Shown here: in pieces, positions 37,401 through 49,973 of the stretch
Layout: each line of letters starts with the position of its first letter
Numbering within the stretch: the stretch's first letter is position 1
Assembly: GCA_023375785.1 (NCBI GenBank)
Contig: SZWC01001545.1
Span: 200,788 to 258,179 of the forward strand
Direction of reading: 5' to 3'
Origin: Penium margaritaceum
Taxonomy: Eukaryota; Streptophyta; Zygnematophyceae; Desmidiales; Peniaceae
DNA: 57,392 nt
Program-made: the position numbers and the translations under genes
Notes under the pieces: generated by a model
Seen by the model: only the letters and a program-made list of their open reading frames with translations
The model's database searches: none
Told to the model about the DNA's origin: nothing

Positions 37401-40400
37401 GTAAGATCGAGCCTAGTACATGTGCACTGTGATTGGACACTCTGACCCTGGTTGATCGTGTTATGATCAATAGAAGTAAAAGTCAGTTGGATACATTTTT
37501 GGTCATGGTCAGTGGCACATGCCAACTTTGTCAAGGCATTGCACACAATAGCCACACCGAGCCACCAGTATTTTACCTTGTTTATACATGTTAGGTCATG
37601 CCCAGTATATCTGCACTGTGATTGGGCACTCTGACCGTAGCTGACTCGTGTAATGATTCATAGCCGTTTAAGGTACTTGGTAAACTTTGTCGTCATGGTC
37701 AGTGGAACATGCCAACTTTGTCAAGGCATTGCGCACAATAGCCACACCGAGCCACCAGTATTCTACCTTGTTTGCACCTGCAAGATCATGCCTAGTACAT
37801 CTGCACTGTGATTGGACACTCTGACCGTGGCTGACTCGTGTTATGATCAATAGAAGTAAAAGTCACTTGGATACAGTTGTGATAATGGTCAGTGGCACAT
37901 GCCAACTTTGTCAAGGAATTGCGCACAATAGCCACACCGAGCCACCAGTATTGTACCTTATTTATACCTGCAAGGTTATGCCCAGTATATCTGCACTGTG
38001 ATATGACACTCTGACCGTGGCTGACTCGTGTTATGATTCATAGCCGTTTAATGAACTTGGTCAACTTTGTGGTCATGGTCAGTGGCAAATGCCAACTTTG
38101 TCAAGGCATTGCACACAATAGTCGTGCCAAGCTACCGGTTTTTCACCTTGTTTATACTTGCAATTTCATGCATATTAGATGTACGCTTTGATTGGGTACT
38201 CTGACCGTGGCTGGCTCGTGTTATGATTCGTAGAAGTTAAAGTCACTTGGTAAACTTTGTGGTCATGACCAGTGGCACATGCCAACTTTGTCAAGGCATT
38301 GTGCACAATAGCCACATGGAGCCGCCAGTATTCTACCTTGTTTGCACCTGCAAGATCATGCCTAGTATATCTGCACTATGATTGGACACTCTGACCGTGG
38401 CTGACTCATGTTATGATAAATAGAAGTAAAAGTCACTTGGATACATTTGTGGTCATGGTCAGTGGCACATGCCAACTTTGTCAAGGCATTGCGCACAATA
38501 GCCACACCCAGCCACCAGTATTTTACCTTGCTTATACTTATAAGGTCATGCCCAGTATATATGCACTGTGATTGGACACTCTGACAGTGGCTGACTCGTG
38601 TTATGATTCATAGCAGTTAAAGGTACCTGGTAAACTTTGTGGTCATGGCAGTGGTTTATACCAACTTTGTCAAGGAATTGCGCACTATAGCCGTGCCAAG
38701 CCACCGGCTTTTTACCTTGTTTATACCTGCAAGGTCGTGCATATAACATTCGCGCTGTGGTTGGGCACTCTGGCCGTGGCTGACTTGTGTTACGATTCAT
38801 AGAAGTTGAAGTCACATGGTAAACTTTGTGGTAATGGTCAGTGGCACATGCCAACTTTGTGAAGGCATTGCGCACAAAAGCCACACCTAGCCACCAGTAT
38901 TTTTCCTTTTCTGAACCTGCAAGGTCATGCCTAGTACATCTGCACTGTGATTGGACACTCAGACCGTGGCTGACTTGTGTTATGATCAATTGAATTAAAA
39001 GTCACTTGGATACATTTGTGGTCATGGTCAGTGGCACGTGCCAACGTTTTCAAGGCATTGCGCACAATAGCCACACCGAGCCACCCGAATTCTACCTTGT
39101 TCATACCTGTAAGGTCATGTGCAGTATATCTGCACTGTGATTGGACACTCTGACCGTGGCTGACTTGTGTTATAATGAATAGCCGTTTAAGGTACTTGGT
39201 AAACTTTGTGGTCATGGTCAGTGGCAAATGCCAACTTTGTCAAGGCATTGCGCACAATAGTTGTGCCAAGCCACGGGTTTTTTACCTTGTTTATACCTGC
39301 AAGGTCATGCCTAGTACATCTCAACTGTGATTGGGCACTCTGACTGTGGATGACTCCTGTTACGATTCGTAGAAGTTAAAGTCACTTGGTAAAGTTTGTC
39401 GTCATGGTCAGTGGCACATGCCAACCTTGTCAAGGCATTGCGCACAATAGCCGTGCCAAGACACCGGTTTTTTACCCTGCTTATACCTGCAAGGTCATGC
39501 ATACTAGATATGCACTGTGATTGCGTACTCGGACCGTGGCTGACTTGTGTTATGATTCATATAGGTTAAAGTCATTTGGTGAACTTTGTGGTCATGGTCA
39601 GTGGCACATGCCAACTTTGTCAAGGCATTGCGCACTGTAGCCACATCGAGCCACCAGTATTCTACCTTTTTTGCACCTGCAATTTCATGCCCAGTACATC
39701 TGCACTGTGATTGGACACTTTGACAGTGGCTGACTCGTGTTATGATCAATAGAAGTAAAAGTCACTTGCATACATTTGTGGTCATGGTCAGTGGCACATG
39801 CCAACTTTGTCAAGGCATTGCGAACAATAGCCACACCGAGCTACCAGTAGTCTACCTTGTTCATACCTGCAAGGGCATGCGCAGTATTTGTACTGTGATT
39901 GGACACTCTGACCGTGGCTGACTCGTGTTATGATTCATAGCCGTTTAAGGTACTTGGTAAACTTTGTGGTCATGGTCAGTGGCACATGCCAATTTTGTCA
40001 AGGCATTGCGCACAATAGCCGTGCCAATCCACCGGTTTTTTAACTTGTTTATACCACAATGTCATGCATGTTATATGTGCACAATGACTGGTCACTCTCA
40101 CCGTGGCTGACTCATGTTACGATTCGTAGAAGTTAGAGTCACTTGGTAAACTTTGTGGTCAGGGTCAGTGGCACATGCCAACTTCGTCAAGGCATTGCGC
40201 ACAATAGTTACACCAAGCCACCAGTATTCTAACTTGTTTGCACCTGCACGGTCATGCCTAGTACATCTGCACTATGATTGGACACTCTGACCGTGGCTGA
40301 CTTGTGTTGTGATCAATAGAAATAAAAGTCACTTAGTTACATTTGTGGTCATGGTCAGTGGCACGTGCCAACTTTGTCAAGGCATTGCGCACAATAGCCA

Positions 40401-43119
40401 CACCAAGCCACCAGTGTTTCAACTTGTTCATACCTGCAAGGTCGTGCACAGTATATCTGTACTGTGATTGGACACTCTGATCGTGACTGACTCGTGTTAT
40501 GAGTCATAGCCGTTTAAGGTACTTGGTAAACTTTGTGGTCATGGTCAGTGGCACATGCAAACTTTGTCAAGGCATTGCGCACAATGGCCGTGCCAAGCCA
40601 CTGGTTTTTTAACTTGTTTATACCTGCAAGGTCATGCATATTAGATGTGCACTGTGATTGGGCACTCTGACCGTGGCTGACCCATATTATGATTTGTAGA
40701 AGTTAAAGTCACCTGGTAAACTTTGTGGTCATGGTCAGTGGCACATGCCAATTTTGTCAAGGCACTGCGCACAATAGCCACGCCGAGCCACAAGTATTCT
40801 ACATTGTTTGTACCTACAAGGTCATGCCTAGTACATCTGCATGGTGATTGGACACTCTGACTGTGGCTGACTCGTGTTATGAGCAATAGAAGTGAATGTC
40901 ACTTGGATACATTTGTGGTCACGGTCAGTGGCACAGGCCAAATTTGTCAAGGCATTGCACACAAAAGTCACACCAAGCCACTAGAATTCTACCTTTTTCA
41001 TACCTGTAAGGTCATGCCCAGTATATATGCACTGTGATTGGACCCTCTGACCGTGGCTGACCTGTGTTATAACTAATAGCCGTTTAAGGTACTTGGTAGA
41101 CTTTTTGGCCATGGTCAGTGGCACATGCCAACTTTTTCAAGGCATTGCGCACAATAGCCGTGCCAAGCCAACAGTTTTTTACCTTGTTTATACCTGCAAG
41201 CTCATGCCTAGTAAACCTGAACTGTGATTGGGCACTCTGACTGTGGCTGACTCGTGTTACGATTTGTACAAGTTAAAGTCACTTGGTAAACTTTGTTGTC
41301 ATGGTCAGTGGCACATACCAACTTTGTCAAGGCAGTGCGCACAATAGGGACATTGAGCCACCAGTACTCTACCTTGTTCATACCAGTGAGGTCATGGGCA
41401 GTATATCTGCACTATGATTGGACACTCTGAATGTGGCTGACTCATGTTATGATTCATAGCCGTTTAAGGTACTTGGTAAACTTTGTGGTCATGGTCAGTG
41501 GCACATTCCAACTTTGTCAAGGCATTGCGCACAATAGCCATGCCAAGCCACTGGTTTTTTAATTTGTTTATACCTGCAAGATCATGCAAATTATATGTGC
41601 AATGTGATTGGGCACTCTGACCGTGGCTGACTCATGTTACGATTCGTAGAAGTTAAAGTCACTTGGTAATCTTTCTGGTCATGGTCAGTGGCACATGCCA
41701 ACTTCATCAAGGCATTACGCACAATAGCCACACCAAGCTACCAGTATTCTACTTTGTTTGTACCTGTAAGGTCATGCCTAGTACATCTGCACTGTGATTG
41801 GACACTCTGCCCGTGGCTGACTCGTATTATGATCAATAGAAGTAAAAGTCACTTGTATACATTTGTGGTCATGGTCAGTGGCACATGCCAAATTTGTCAA
41901 GGCATTGCACACAATAGCCACACCAAGCCACCAGAATTCTACCTTGTTCATACCTGTAAGGTCATGCCCAGTATATCTGCACTGTGATTGGACACTCTGA
42001 CCGTAGCTGACTTGTGTTATAATTTATAGCCGTTTAAGGTACTTGGTAAACTTTGTCGTCATGGCTAGTGGCACATGCCAACTTTGTCAAGGTATTGCGC
42101 ACAAAAGCTGTGCCAAGCCATGGGGTTTTTACCTTGTTTATACCTGCAAGGTTATGCCTGGTACATCTGAACTGTGATTGGGCACTCTGACTGTGGATGA
42201 CTCCTGTTACGATTCATAGAAGTTAAAGTCACTTGGTAAACTTTGTCGTCATGGTCAGTGGCACTTGCCAACCTTGTCAAGGCATTGCGCACAATAGCCG
42301 TGCCAAGACACCGGTTTTTTACCCTGTTCATACTTGCAGGGTCATGCATATTTGATGTGCACAGTGATTGGATACTCAGACCGTGGCTGACTCCTGTTAT
42401 GATTTGTAGAGGTTAAAGTCACTTGGTTAACTTTGTGGTCATGGTCAGTGGCACATGCCAGCTTTGTCAAGGCATTGCGCACAATAGCCGTGCCAAGCCA
42501 CCGGTTTTTCAACTTGTTTATACATGCAAGGTCATGCGTACTAGATGTGCACAATGATTGGGCACTCTGACCGTGGCTGACTCGTGTTATGATTCGTAGA
42601 AGTTAAAGACACTTGGTAAACTTTGTGGTCATGGTCAGTGGGACATGCCAACTTTGTCAAGGCATTGCGCACAATAGCCACACCAAGCCACCAGTATCAT
42701 ACCTTGTTTGCACCTTCAAAATCATGCCTAGTACATCTGCACTGTGATTGGACACTCTGACCGTGGCTAACTCGTGTTATGATCAATAGAAGTACAAGTC
42801 ACTTGGTTACATTTGTGGTCATGGTCAGTGGCACATGCCAACTTTGTCAAGGCATTGCACACAATAGCCACACCGAGCCACCAGTATTATTCCTTGCTTA
42901 TACCTGGAAGGTCATGCCCAGTATATCTGCACTGTGATTGGACACTCTGACCGTGGCTGACTCGTCTAATGATTCATAGCCGTTAAAGGTACTTGGTAAA
43001 CATTGTGGTCATGGTCAGTGGCACATGCCAACGTTGTCACGGCATTGTGCACAATAGGCGTGCCAAGCCATAAGTTTTTTTCCTTGTTTATACCTGCAAG
43101 GTCATGCATATTAGATCTG

Positions 43120-44750
43120 CACTGTGACTGGGCACTCTGACCGTGGTTGACTCGTGTTACAATTTGTAGAAGTTAAAGTCACTTGGTAAACTTTGTGGTC
43201 ATGGTCAGTGGCACATGCCAACTTTGTCAAGGCATTGCGCACAATAGCCACACTGAGCCTCCAGTATTCTACCTTGTTTATACCTTCACGATCATACCTA
43301 GTACATCTGTACTGTGATTAGACACTCGGACCGTGGCTGACTCATGTTATGATCAATAGAAGTAAAAGTCATTCTGATACATTTGTGGTCATGGTCAGTG
43401 GCACATGCCCACTTTTTCAAGGCATTGCGCACAATAGCCACACCGAGCCACCAGTATTTTACCTTGTTTGCACCAGCAAGATCATGCATAGTACATGTGC
43501 AATGTGATTAGACACTCTGACCGTGGCTGACTCGTGTTATGATTCATATCCGTTAAAGGTACTTGGTAAACGTTGTGGTCATGGTCAGTGGCACAAGCCA
43601 ACTTTGTCAAGGCATTGCACACAATAGCCGTGCCAAGAAACTGGGTTTTCACCCTGTTTATACCTAAAAGGTCATGCATGCTACATGTACACTGTGATTG
43701 GGCACTCGAACTGTGGCTGAGTTGTGTTACGATTGGTAGAAGTTAAAGTCACTTGGTAAACTTTGTGGTCATGGTCAGTGGCACATGCCAACTTTGTCAA
43801 GGCATTGCACACAATAGCTGTGCCAAGCCACTGGTTTTTTACCTTGTTTATACCTGCAAGGTCATGCATATTAGATGTGCACTGTGATTGGGCACTCTGA
43901 CTGTGGCTGACTCGTGTAACGATTCATAGAAGTTAAAGTCACTTGGTACACTTTGTGGTCATGGTCAGTGGCACATGCCAACTTCGTCAAGGCATTGTGC
44001 ACAATAGCCACACCGAGCCACCAGTATTCTACCTTGTTTGTACCTGCAAGATCATGCCTTGTACATCTGCACTGTGATTGGACACTCCGACCATGGCTGA
44101 CTGGTGTTATGATAAATAGAAGTAAACGTCACTTCAATACATTTGTAGTCATGGTCAGTGGCACATGCCGAATTTGTCAAGGCATTGCGTACAATAGCCA
44201 CACACATCCACCAGTATTCTACCTTGTTTATACCTGCAAGGGCATGCCCAGTATATCTGCACTGTGGTTGGACACTCTGACCGTGGCTGGCTTGCGTTAT
44301 GATTCATAGCCGTTTAAGGTAGTTGGTAAACTTTGTGGTCATGGTCATTGGCACATGCCAACGTTTTCAAGGCATTGCGCACAAAAGCCACACCGAGCCA
44401 CCAGTATTATACGTTGTTTGAACCTGCAAGATCTTGCCTAGTACATCTGCACTTTGATTGGACACTCTGACAGTGGCTGACTTGTGTTATGATCGATAGA
44501 TGGAAAAGTCAATTGGATACATTTGTGGTCATGGTCAGTGGCACATGCCAACTTTGTCAGGGCATTGTGCAAAACAACCACACCGAGCCACCAGTATTCT
44601 ACCTTGTTTATACATTTAAGCTCATGCCCATAATATCTGCACTGTGATTGGACACTTTGACCGTGGTTGACTCGTGTTATGATTAATAGCCGTTTAATGT
44701 ACTTGGTAAACTTTGTGGTCATGGTCAGTGGCAAATGCCAACTTCGTCAA
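43120..44750 (-). repeat. Segmental duplication 2, second copy
   Basis: Partner of 29300-30870. It has an extra type C monomer near 43.7-43.9 kb and lacks the one that the first copy carries near 30.4 kb. More diverged than duplication 1, so probably older. Ends approximate. Confidence 0.62.
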
Positions 44751-45958
44751 GGCATTGCGCACAATAGCCGTGCCAAGCCACCAACTTTTTACCTTGTTTA
44801 TTACTGCAAGGTCATGCATATTAGATGTGCGTTGTGATTGGGCACTCTGACCGTGGCTGACTCGTGTTACAATTCGTATAATTTAAAGTCACTTGGTAAA
44901 CTTTGTGGCCATGGTGAGTGGCACATGCCAACTTTATCAAGGCATTGCGCACAATAGCCACACCGAGCCACCAGTATTCTACCTTTTTTGCACCTGCACG
45001 ATCATGCCTAGTACATCTGTACTTTGATTGGACACTCTGACTGCGGCTGACTCGTGTTATGATCAATAGAAGTAAAAGTCACTTGAATACATTTATGATC
45101 ATGGTCTGTGGCACATGCCAACTTTGTCAAGGCATTGCGCACAATAGCCGCACCAAGGCACCAGTACTCTACCTTGTTTGTACCTTCAAGGTCATGCCTA
45201 GTAAATCTGCACTGTCATGGAGCTCTCTGACCGTGGCTGACTCGTGTTGTAATTCATAGCCGTTTAAGGTACTTGGTGAACTTTGTGGACATGGTCAGTG
45301 GCACATGCCAACTTTGTCAAGGCATTGCGCACAATAGCCACATCGAGCCATCAGTATTCTACCTTGTTTGCACGTGAAAGATCAGGCCTAGTACATGTTC
45401 ACTGTGATTGGACACTCTGACCGTGGCTGACTTGTGTTGTGATCAATAGAAGTAAAAGTCACTTGGGTACATAAGTGGTCATGGTCAGTGGCACATGTCA
45501 ACTTTGTCAGGGCATTGCACGCAATAGCCACACCGAGCCACCCGTTTTCTACCTTTCTAATACCTATAAGGTCATGCCCAGTATATATGCACTGTGATTG
45601 GACACTCTGACCGTGGTAGACTTGTGTTATGATTCATAGCCATTTAAGGTTCTTGGTAAACTTTGTGGTCATGGTCAGTGGCATATGCCAACTTTGTCAA
45701 AGCATTGCGTACAATAGCCGTGCCAAGCCACCCGTTTTTTACCTTGTTGATAACTGCAAGGTCATGCCTAGTACATCTGAACTGTGATTGGGCACTCTGA
45801 CTGTGGCTGACTTGTGTTACGATTCGTAAAAGTTAAAGTCACTTGGTAAACGTTGTGGTCATGGTGAGTGGCACTGCCAACATTGTAAAGGCATTGCGCA
45901 CAATAGCCACACCGAGCCACCAGTATTCTATCTTGTTTGTACCTGCAAGATCATGCCT

Positions 45959-47936
45959 CACAGTCCCAAGGGTCCTCCCACCCGTGGTTTGAGTAACGTG
46001 CTGCAGTGCGAGGAGAATCGAGCTCCTCGTCCGGAGGCCTGTCAAGGGGGTGGCGAATCCAGGGTGCCTGCTGTGGCTGCAGAAGCAGCCAAGGGGGAGG
46101 GAGAGTGAGGAGGTGCCAACGGGGAGAGAGAGAGATGAAGTAGCAGGGTCCGATGGTGAGTGGTGGAGGATGCACCGCACTGCGAGGTCAGAGCAGTAGA
46201 TCAGGCTGTGCGTCTGCCGAGAGGCCGTCACCTTCAAGGAGAAGTGCTGCTGGCAGAGGGCAGCCAGCAGCAGTGCAGAATGCAAAAGAGAGCGCAGAGT
46301 GAGCAAGAGCAGCCAAGAACAGCCGAGGGTAGCGGAGAGTCCTGCAGCGTGCAAGAGAGCAGATGGGAGAGAGATTTAGGGTTGAGGAGAGCCCGAGAGG
46401 GACGAGAGGGATACCCGAGAGTCACGGACAGCCGAGGGCAGCCGAGTGCAGCAAAGAGTGACCGCAGAGAACGTGGAGAGCAGCGGAGAGCAGTTGCGGG
46501 AGAAGCCGAGAGTCGGGAGGAGACGAGCAGTTGAGATCAACGAGGGCCGTCGAACATGAGCGGGCGGGCGAGAGAGCACCCGCGGGCCTCAGAGAGTCGA
46601 GGCAAGCATCAAGAAACGGGTGCGGTGTGCTGGCCGGGGAGGATGGTAGCAGCCCCTAGATGTGCTGCAAGCCAAAGAGACGGCCGGAGGGACAGATTGT
46701 CGGTCGCGGTAATGTACGGGCCACGGCAACTGTGGGCCACACGAGTATTCAAGGGGCCACGATCTACGAGTGGCGGGAGTGAATTCACGCTGCTCTCATA
46801 CTAGTAGTTACTAGGACAATGCTTGGTTAGCCTGTGTTGTACGAGGCGGGTGAGAGCAATGGGCAACAGTGCGTGAGACACGCCATGGATGCGGTAAGCT
46901 TGCCTTAGAGACGTTCGCACTCAACCAAGACTGGTGAGGGGAGGGGGAGCGAGCGAACCTAGAACCGGTAAGCGCTCACCCACCACAAGCGATGAGCTCC
47001 AGCGGGTGAGTGCCGCCACCCGGGGGTCGAGCCCGACCACTCGGAAGTAACCGAGGGCGGCTACTCACCGATGCACGGCCAAAACCGGCACGCTGGCCCC
47101 CTGAGGATCAGCACCCGGGAAACATGCAGCTCCCCAATCACATGCAATGAAAGGCAATATGAAGCAGAGCACGGCAGTGAGAGTGTACGGGCCCTAGCAT
47201 CTACCGCATCACAGAGAGTCCTAGAAAGTCATAGAGAGTCATGCAATGGTCACGACTGTGCCCAAGTGCACTCCTGGGTCCAGCAGCAGGAGCAGCTTGA
47301 GGACGTCAACGGCTCCAACCACGATGGGCACATCGGACGCTTCCCCAGGTGGGACCATTGTCACTTAATATGTACAGAGTGTGTGCAGAGTGTGAGAGGC
47401 AAGAGGGCACAGAGTTGTGAGTGGCCAACAAACTTCAACACCAGGCATCCTCTCTGCATGCACGGTTGTTGCATATATGTGGTTTGCAGGCAGGGTATGG
47501 AGCATAGAGTGGGGTCACAATGTTCTCCTAGTCTTAGATATTTTTCAAACAATGTTGAAAGTGGAGAAGTTAAACTTGTCTCATGTATGGGGTTCAGTGG
47601 TGTAGTTTGGAGACTTCGGTCATCAGACGTCTAGGTGCAAGGTCTCACATTATTCATGTTGTCGTTGCCTGGTTGTTCAATTTTCCAGGACGAAACAGGG
47701 TTCACGTAAGTTTGAACCAATAGCCGTGCATTTTTTCTTTGCGGTGTTGGGGGTAGACTACAAGGCTCGAATCAGGATCGAGCCACGGTCTGCTTGAACT
47801 CGCACTGAAAGTCATGGACCGGCAGCATGTGCTTGAATTGCGACTAAGGCCCAACTATTCAAGTACACGAAGATAGAACACTTAGTTAAATTTACTTTAC
47901 AACCCTACAGTTTCTTGCTCCAAGTACACTCATCGA
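45959..47936. other. Unrecognised purine-rich insert
   Basis: 1978 bp of non-satellite DNA between CATGCCT (45958) and GGATACATTT (47937). Bases 46090-46550 are strongly purine-rich on the plus strand, with GAGAGAGA and many GCCGAG/GCAGCGGAG words. 46790-47100 holds a palindrome CTAGTA-GT-TACTAG and the structured element described separately. 47100-47936 has no convincing frame. Longer frames (171 codons on the minus strand at 45839-46354, 187 on the plus strand at 47071-47634) show no domain I know, and the first runs into satellite. No LTR pair, PBS or target duplication was found. It may be a piece of an LTR element. Confidence 0.6.
47005..47069. other. Predicted three-way-junction structure
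   Basis: Stem 1: 47005-47017 (GGTGAGTGCCGCC) pairs with 47056-47069 (GGCGGCTACTCACC), 13 bp with one bulged T at 47062. Stem 2: GGTCG (47025-47029) with CGACC (47034-47038), loop AGCC. Stem 3: CTCGG (47040-47044) with CCGAG (47051-47055), loop AAGTAA. The parts nest into a compact 65-nt fold. Function unknown. Confidence 0.5.
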
Positions 47937-49330
47937 GGATACATTTGTGGTCATGGTCAGTGGCACGTGCCAACTTTGTCAATGCATTGCACAAAATAGA
48001 GACACCAAGCCACTAGTAGTCTACCTTCTTTGTACCTGCAAGATCATGCCCAGTATATCTGCACTGTGATTGGACACTCTGACCGTGGCTGACTCGTGTT
48101 ATGATTTATAGCCGTTTCATGTACTTGGAAATCTTTGTGGTCATGGTCAGTGGCACAAGGCATTGCGCACAATAGCCGTGCTAAGCCACCGGTGTTTTAC
48201 ATTGTTTTTACCTGCAAGGTCAAGCATATTAGAAGTACGCTATGATTGGGCACTCTGACCGTGGCTGACTCGTGTTATGATCCGTAGACGTTAAAGTTAC
48301 TTGGTAAACATTATGGTCATGGTCAGTGGCACATGCAAACTTTGTCAATGCATTACGCACACTAGCCACACCGAGCCACCAGTATTCCACCTTCTTTGCA
48401 CCTGTAAGATCATGCATAGTACATCTGCATTGTTATTGGACACTCTGACCGTGGCTAACTCGTGTTATGATCAATAGAAGTAAAAGTCACTTGGATACAT
48501 TTGTGGTCATGGTCAGTGGCACATGCCCACTTTGTCAAGGCATTGCACACAATAGCCACACCGAGCCACCAGTATTCTACCTTGTTTGTACCTGTAAGGT
48601 CATGCCCAGTATATCTGCACTGAAACTGGACAATATGACCGTGGCTGACTCGTGTTATGATTCATAGCCGTTTAATGTACTTGGTAAACTTTGTGGTCAT
48701 GGCAGTGGCACATGCCAACTTTGTCAAGGCATTGCGCACAATAGCCGTGCCAAGCCACCGGGTTTTTACCTTGTTCATACCTTCAAGGTCATGCATAGTA
48801 GATATACACTGTGATTGGGCACTCTGATCATGGCTGACTCGTGTTACAATTCGTAGAGGTTAAAGTCACTTGGTAAACTTTTGTAGTCATGGTCAGTGGC
48901 ACATGCCATCTTTGTCAAGGCATTGCGCACAATAGCCACACCAAGCCACGAGTGTTCTACCTTTTTTTAACCTGCAAGATCATGCCTAGTACATCTGCAC
49001 TGTGATTGGACACTCTGACCGTGGCTTACTGGTGTTATGATGAATAGAAGTAAAAGTCACTTGGATATATCTGTGGTCAAGGTCGGTGGCACGTGCCAAC
49101 TTTGTCAATGCATTGCGCACAATAGCCAAACTGAGCCACTAGTATTCTACCTTGTTTACACCTGCACAATCATGCCTAGTTTATCTGAATTGTGATTCGA
49201 TACTCTGACCGTGGCTGACTCGTGTTATGATCAACAGATTTAAAAGTCACTTGGATACATTTGTGGTCATGGTCAGTGGCACATGCCAACTTTGTCAAGG
49301 CATTGCGCAAAATGGCCACACAGAGCCACA
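47937..49330 (-). repeat. 190-bp satellite array, reverse block 4
   Basis: About seven monomers in A/B/C style. One monomer at 48150-48165 lacks about 15 bp between GTGGCAC and AAGGCATTG. The block ends at GAGCCACA (49330). No genes. Confidence 0.95.
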
Positions 49331-49920
49331 ATCGCTTCCTCTGCTTCACATTGCTTCCAGCTCGGCACAAGGATCCGCCCGGTCGCATGGCCCGTTCTGC
49401 GACGACCTGCGCCCACGCCGTAACTTTGTAGCGCACGTGGTTTCGCCCCTGCGCCCACTCATCCATCAATCGCATCCTCCGCTTCTGCAAATGGTTCTCA
49501 GCTCGGCACAAGGATCCGCTCGGTCGCATCGCTCGAATCGTGACGACCCGCGCCCACGCTGAAACTTCCATCAGTGCACGCGGCTCGCCCCTGCACCCAC
49601 TCTGCCACCCATTGTTCCTCCGCCATCTTCCGCCTTTATCACTCTTTCGACACAAGCATCTGCCCGGTCGCATCGCCTTTCCGCGACGACCTGCGCCCGC
49701 GCCGTACCCTCAATCACGTACGAGGACTCACCTCTGTGCCCACTCCATCATCAATCATTCCTCACCATCCGTATCATTCCCAGCTCGGCACACGGATCTG
49801 CCCGGTCGCATCGCCTCTTCCGCGACGACCTGCGTCCACGTTGATACTTCCTTCAGCACACGCATGCAACAAGTCCGCTCCGTCGCATCGCCATCGGCCC
49901 TCTTGTAAAGACTGACTGGC
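49331..49920 (+). repeat. Four ~141-bp repeats upstream of gag
   Basis: A module containing CTCGGCACAAGGATCCG, CCGGTCGCATCGCC and CGACGACCTGCGCCC recurs with motif starts at 49371, 49512, 49656 and 49794 (spacing 141, 144, 138), with a partial fifth at 49873. The frames that cross it on both strands are by-products of the repeat. It lies where a 5' leader of the element would be. Confidence 0.8.
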
Positions 49921-49973
49921 CTCATCTTCTTGCCCCTCTCCTTTCAATCAACTGTCAACAGTCCTCCTTCTCC

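Larger units (their letters stand above)
35070..38925 (-). repeat. Segmental duplication 1, second copy
   Basis: Second copy of 24540-27860. It lacks one type C monomer present in the first copy near 26.5 kb, and keeps about 21 bp that the first copy has lost at 26310. It contains the N join at 37114. Its right end near 38925 switches abruptly to the sequence found at 34.13 kb. Confidence 0.85.
31220..45958 (-). repeat. 190-bp satellite array, reverse block 3
   Basis: Continues the A-B-C organisation. Four-monomer units are common around 34.0-34.8, 38.9-39.8 and 41.8-42.5 kb, marked by GAATTCTACCTTGTTCATAC, GTGTTATAAT and GTGGATGACTCCTG. Short internal deletions occur at 33950 (about 15 bp) and 39885. 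The block stops at CATGCCT (45958), part-way through a type A monomer. No genes. Confidence 0.95.

Noticed and set aside
46993..47034. tRNA gene or complete SINE promoter
   Set aside because: A- and B-box-like words are only about 31 bp apart start to start, no acceptor stem or anticodon arm can be drawn, and pairing in this area favours a different fold.
46980..47075. Hammerhead or twister ribozyme
   Set aside because: The conserved hammerhead core (CTGATGA with GAAA) is absent, and the twister core cannot be aligned convincingly. Only the generic structure is reported.
47071..47634. 187-codon plus-strand frame in the unknown insert
   Set aside because: Composition resembles random translation, there are no domains or repeats, and no support for a start. 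Left as part of the unassigned insert.
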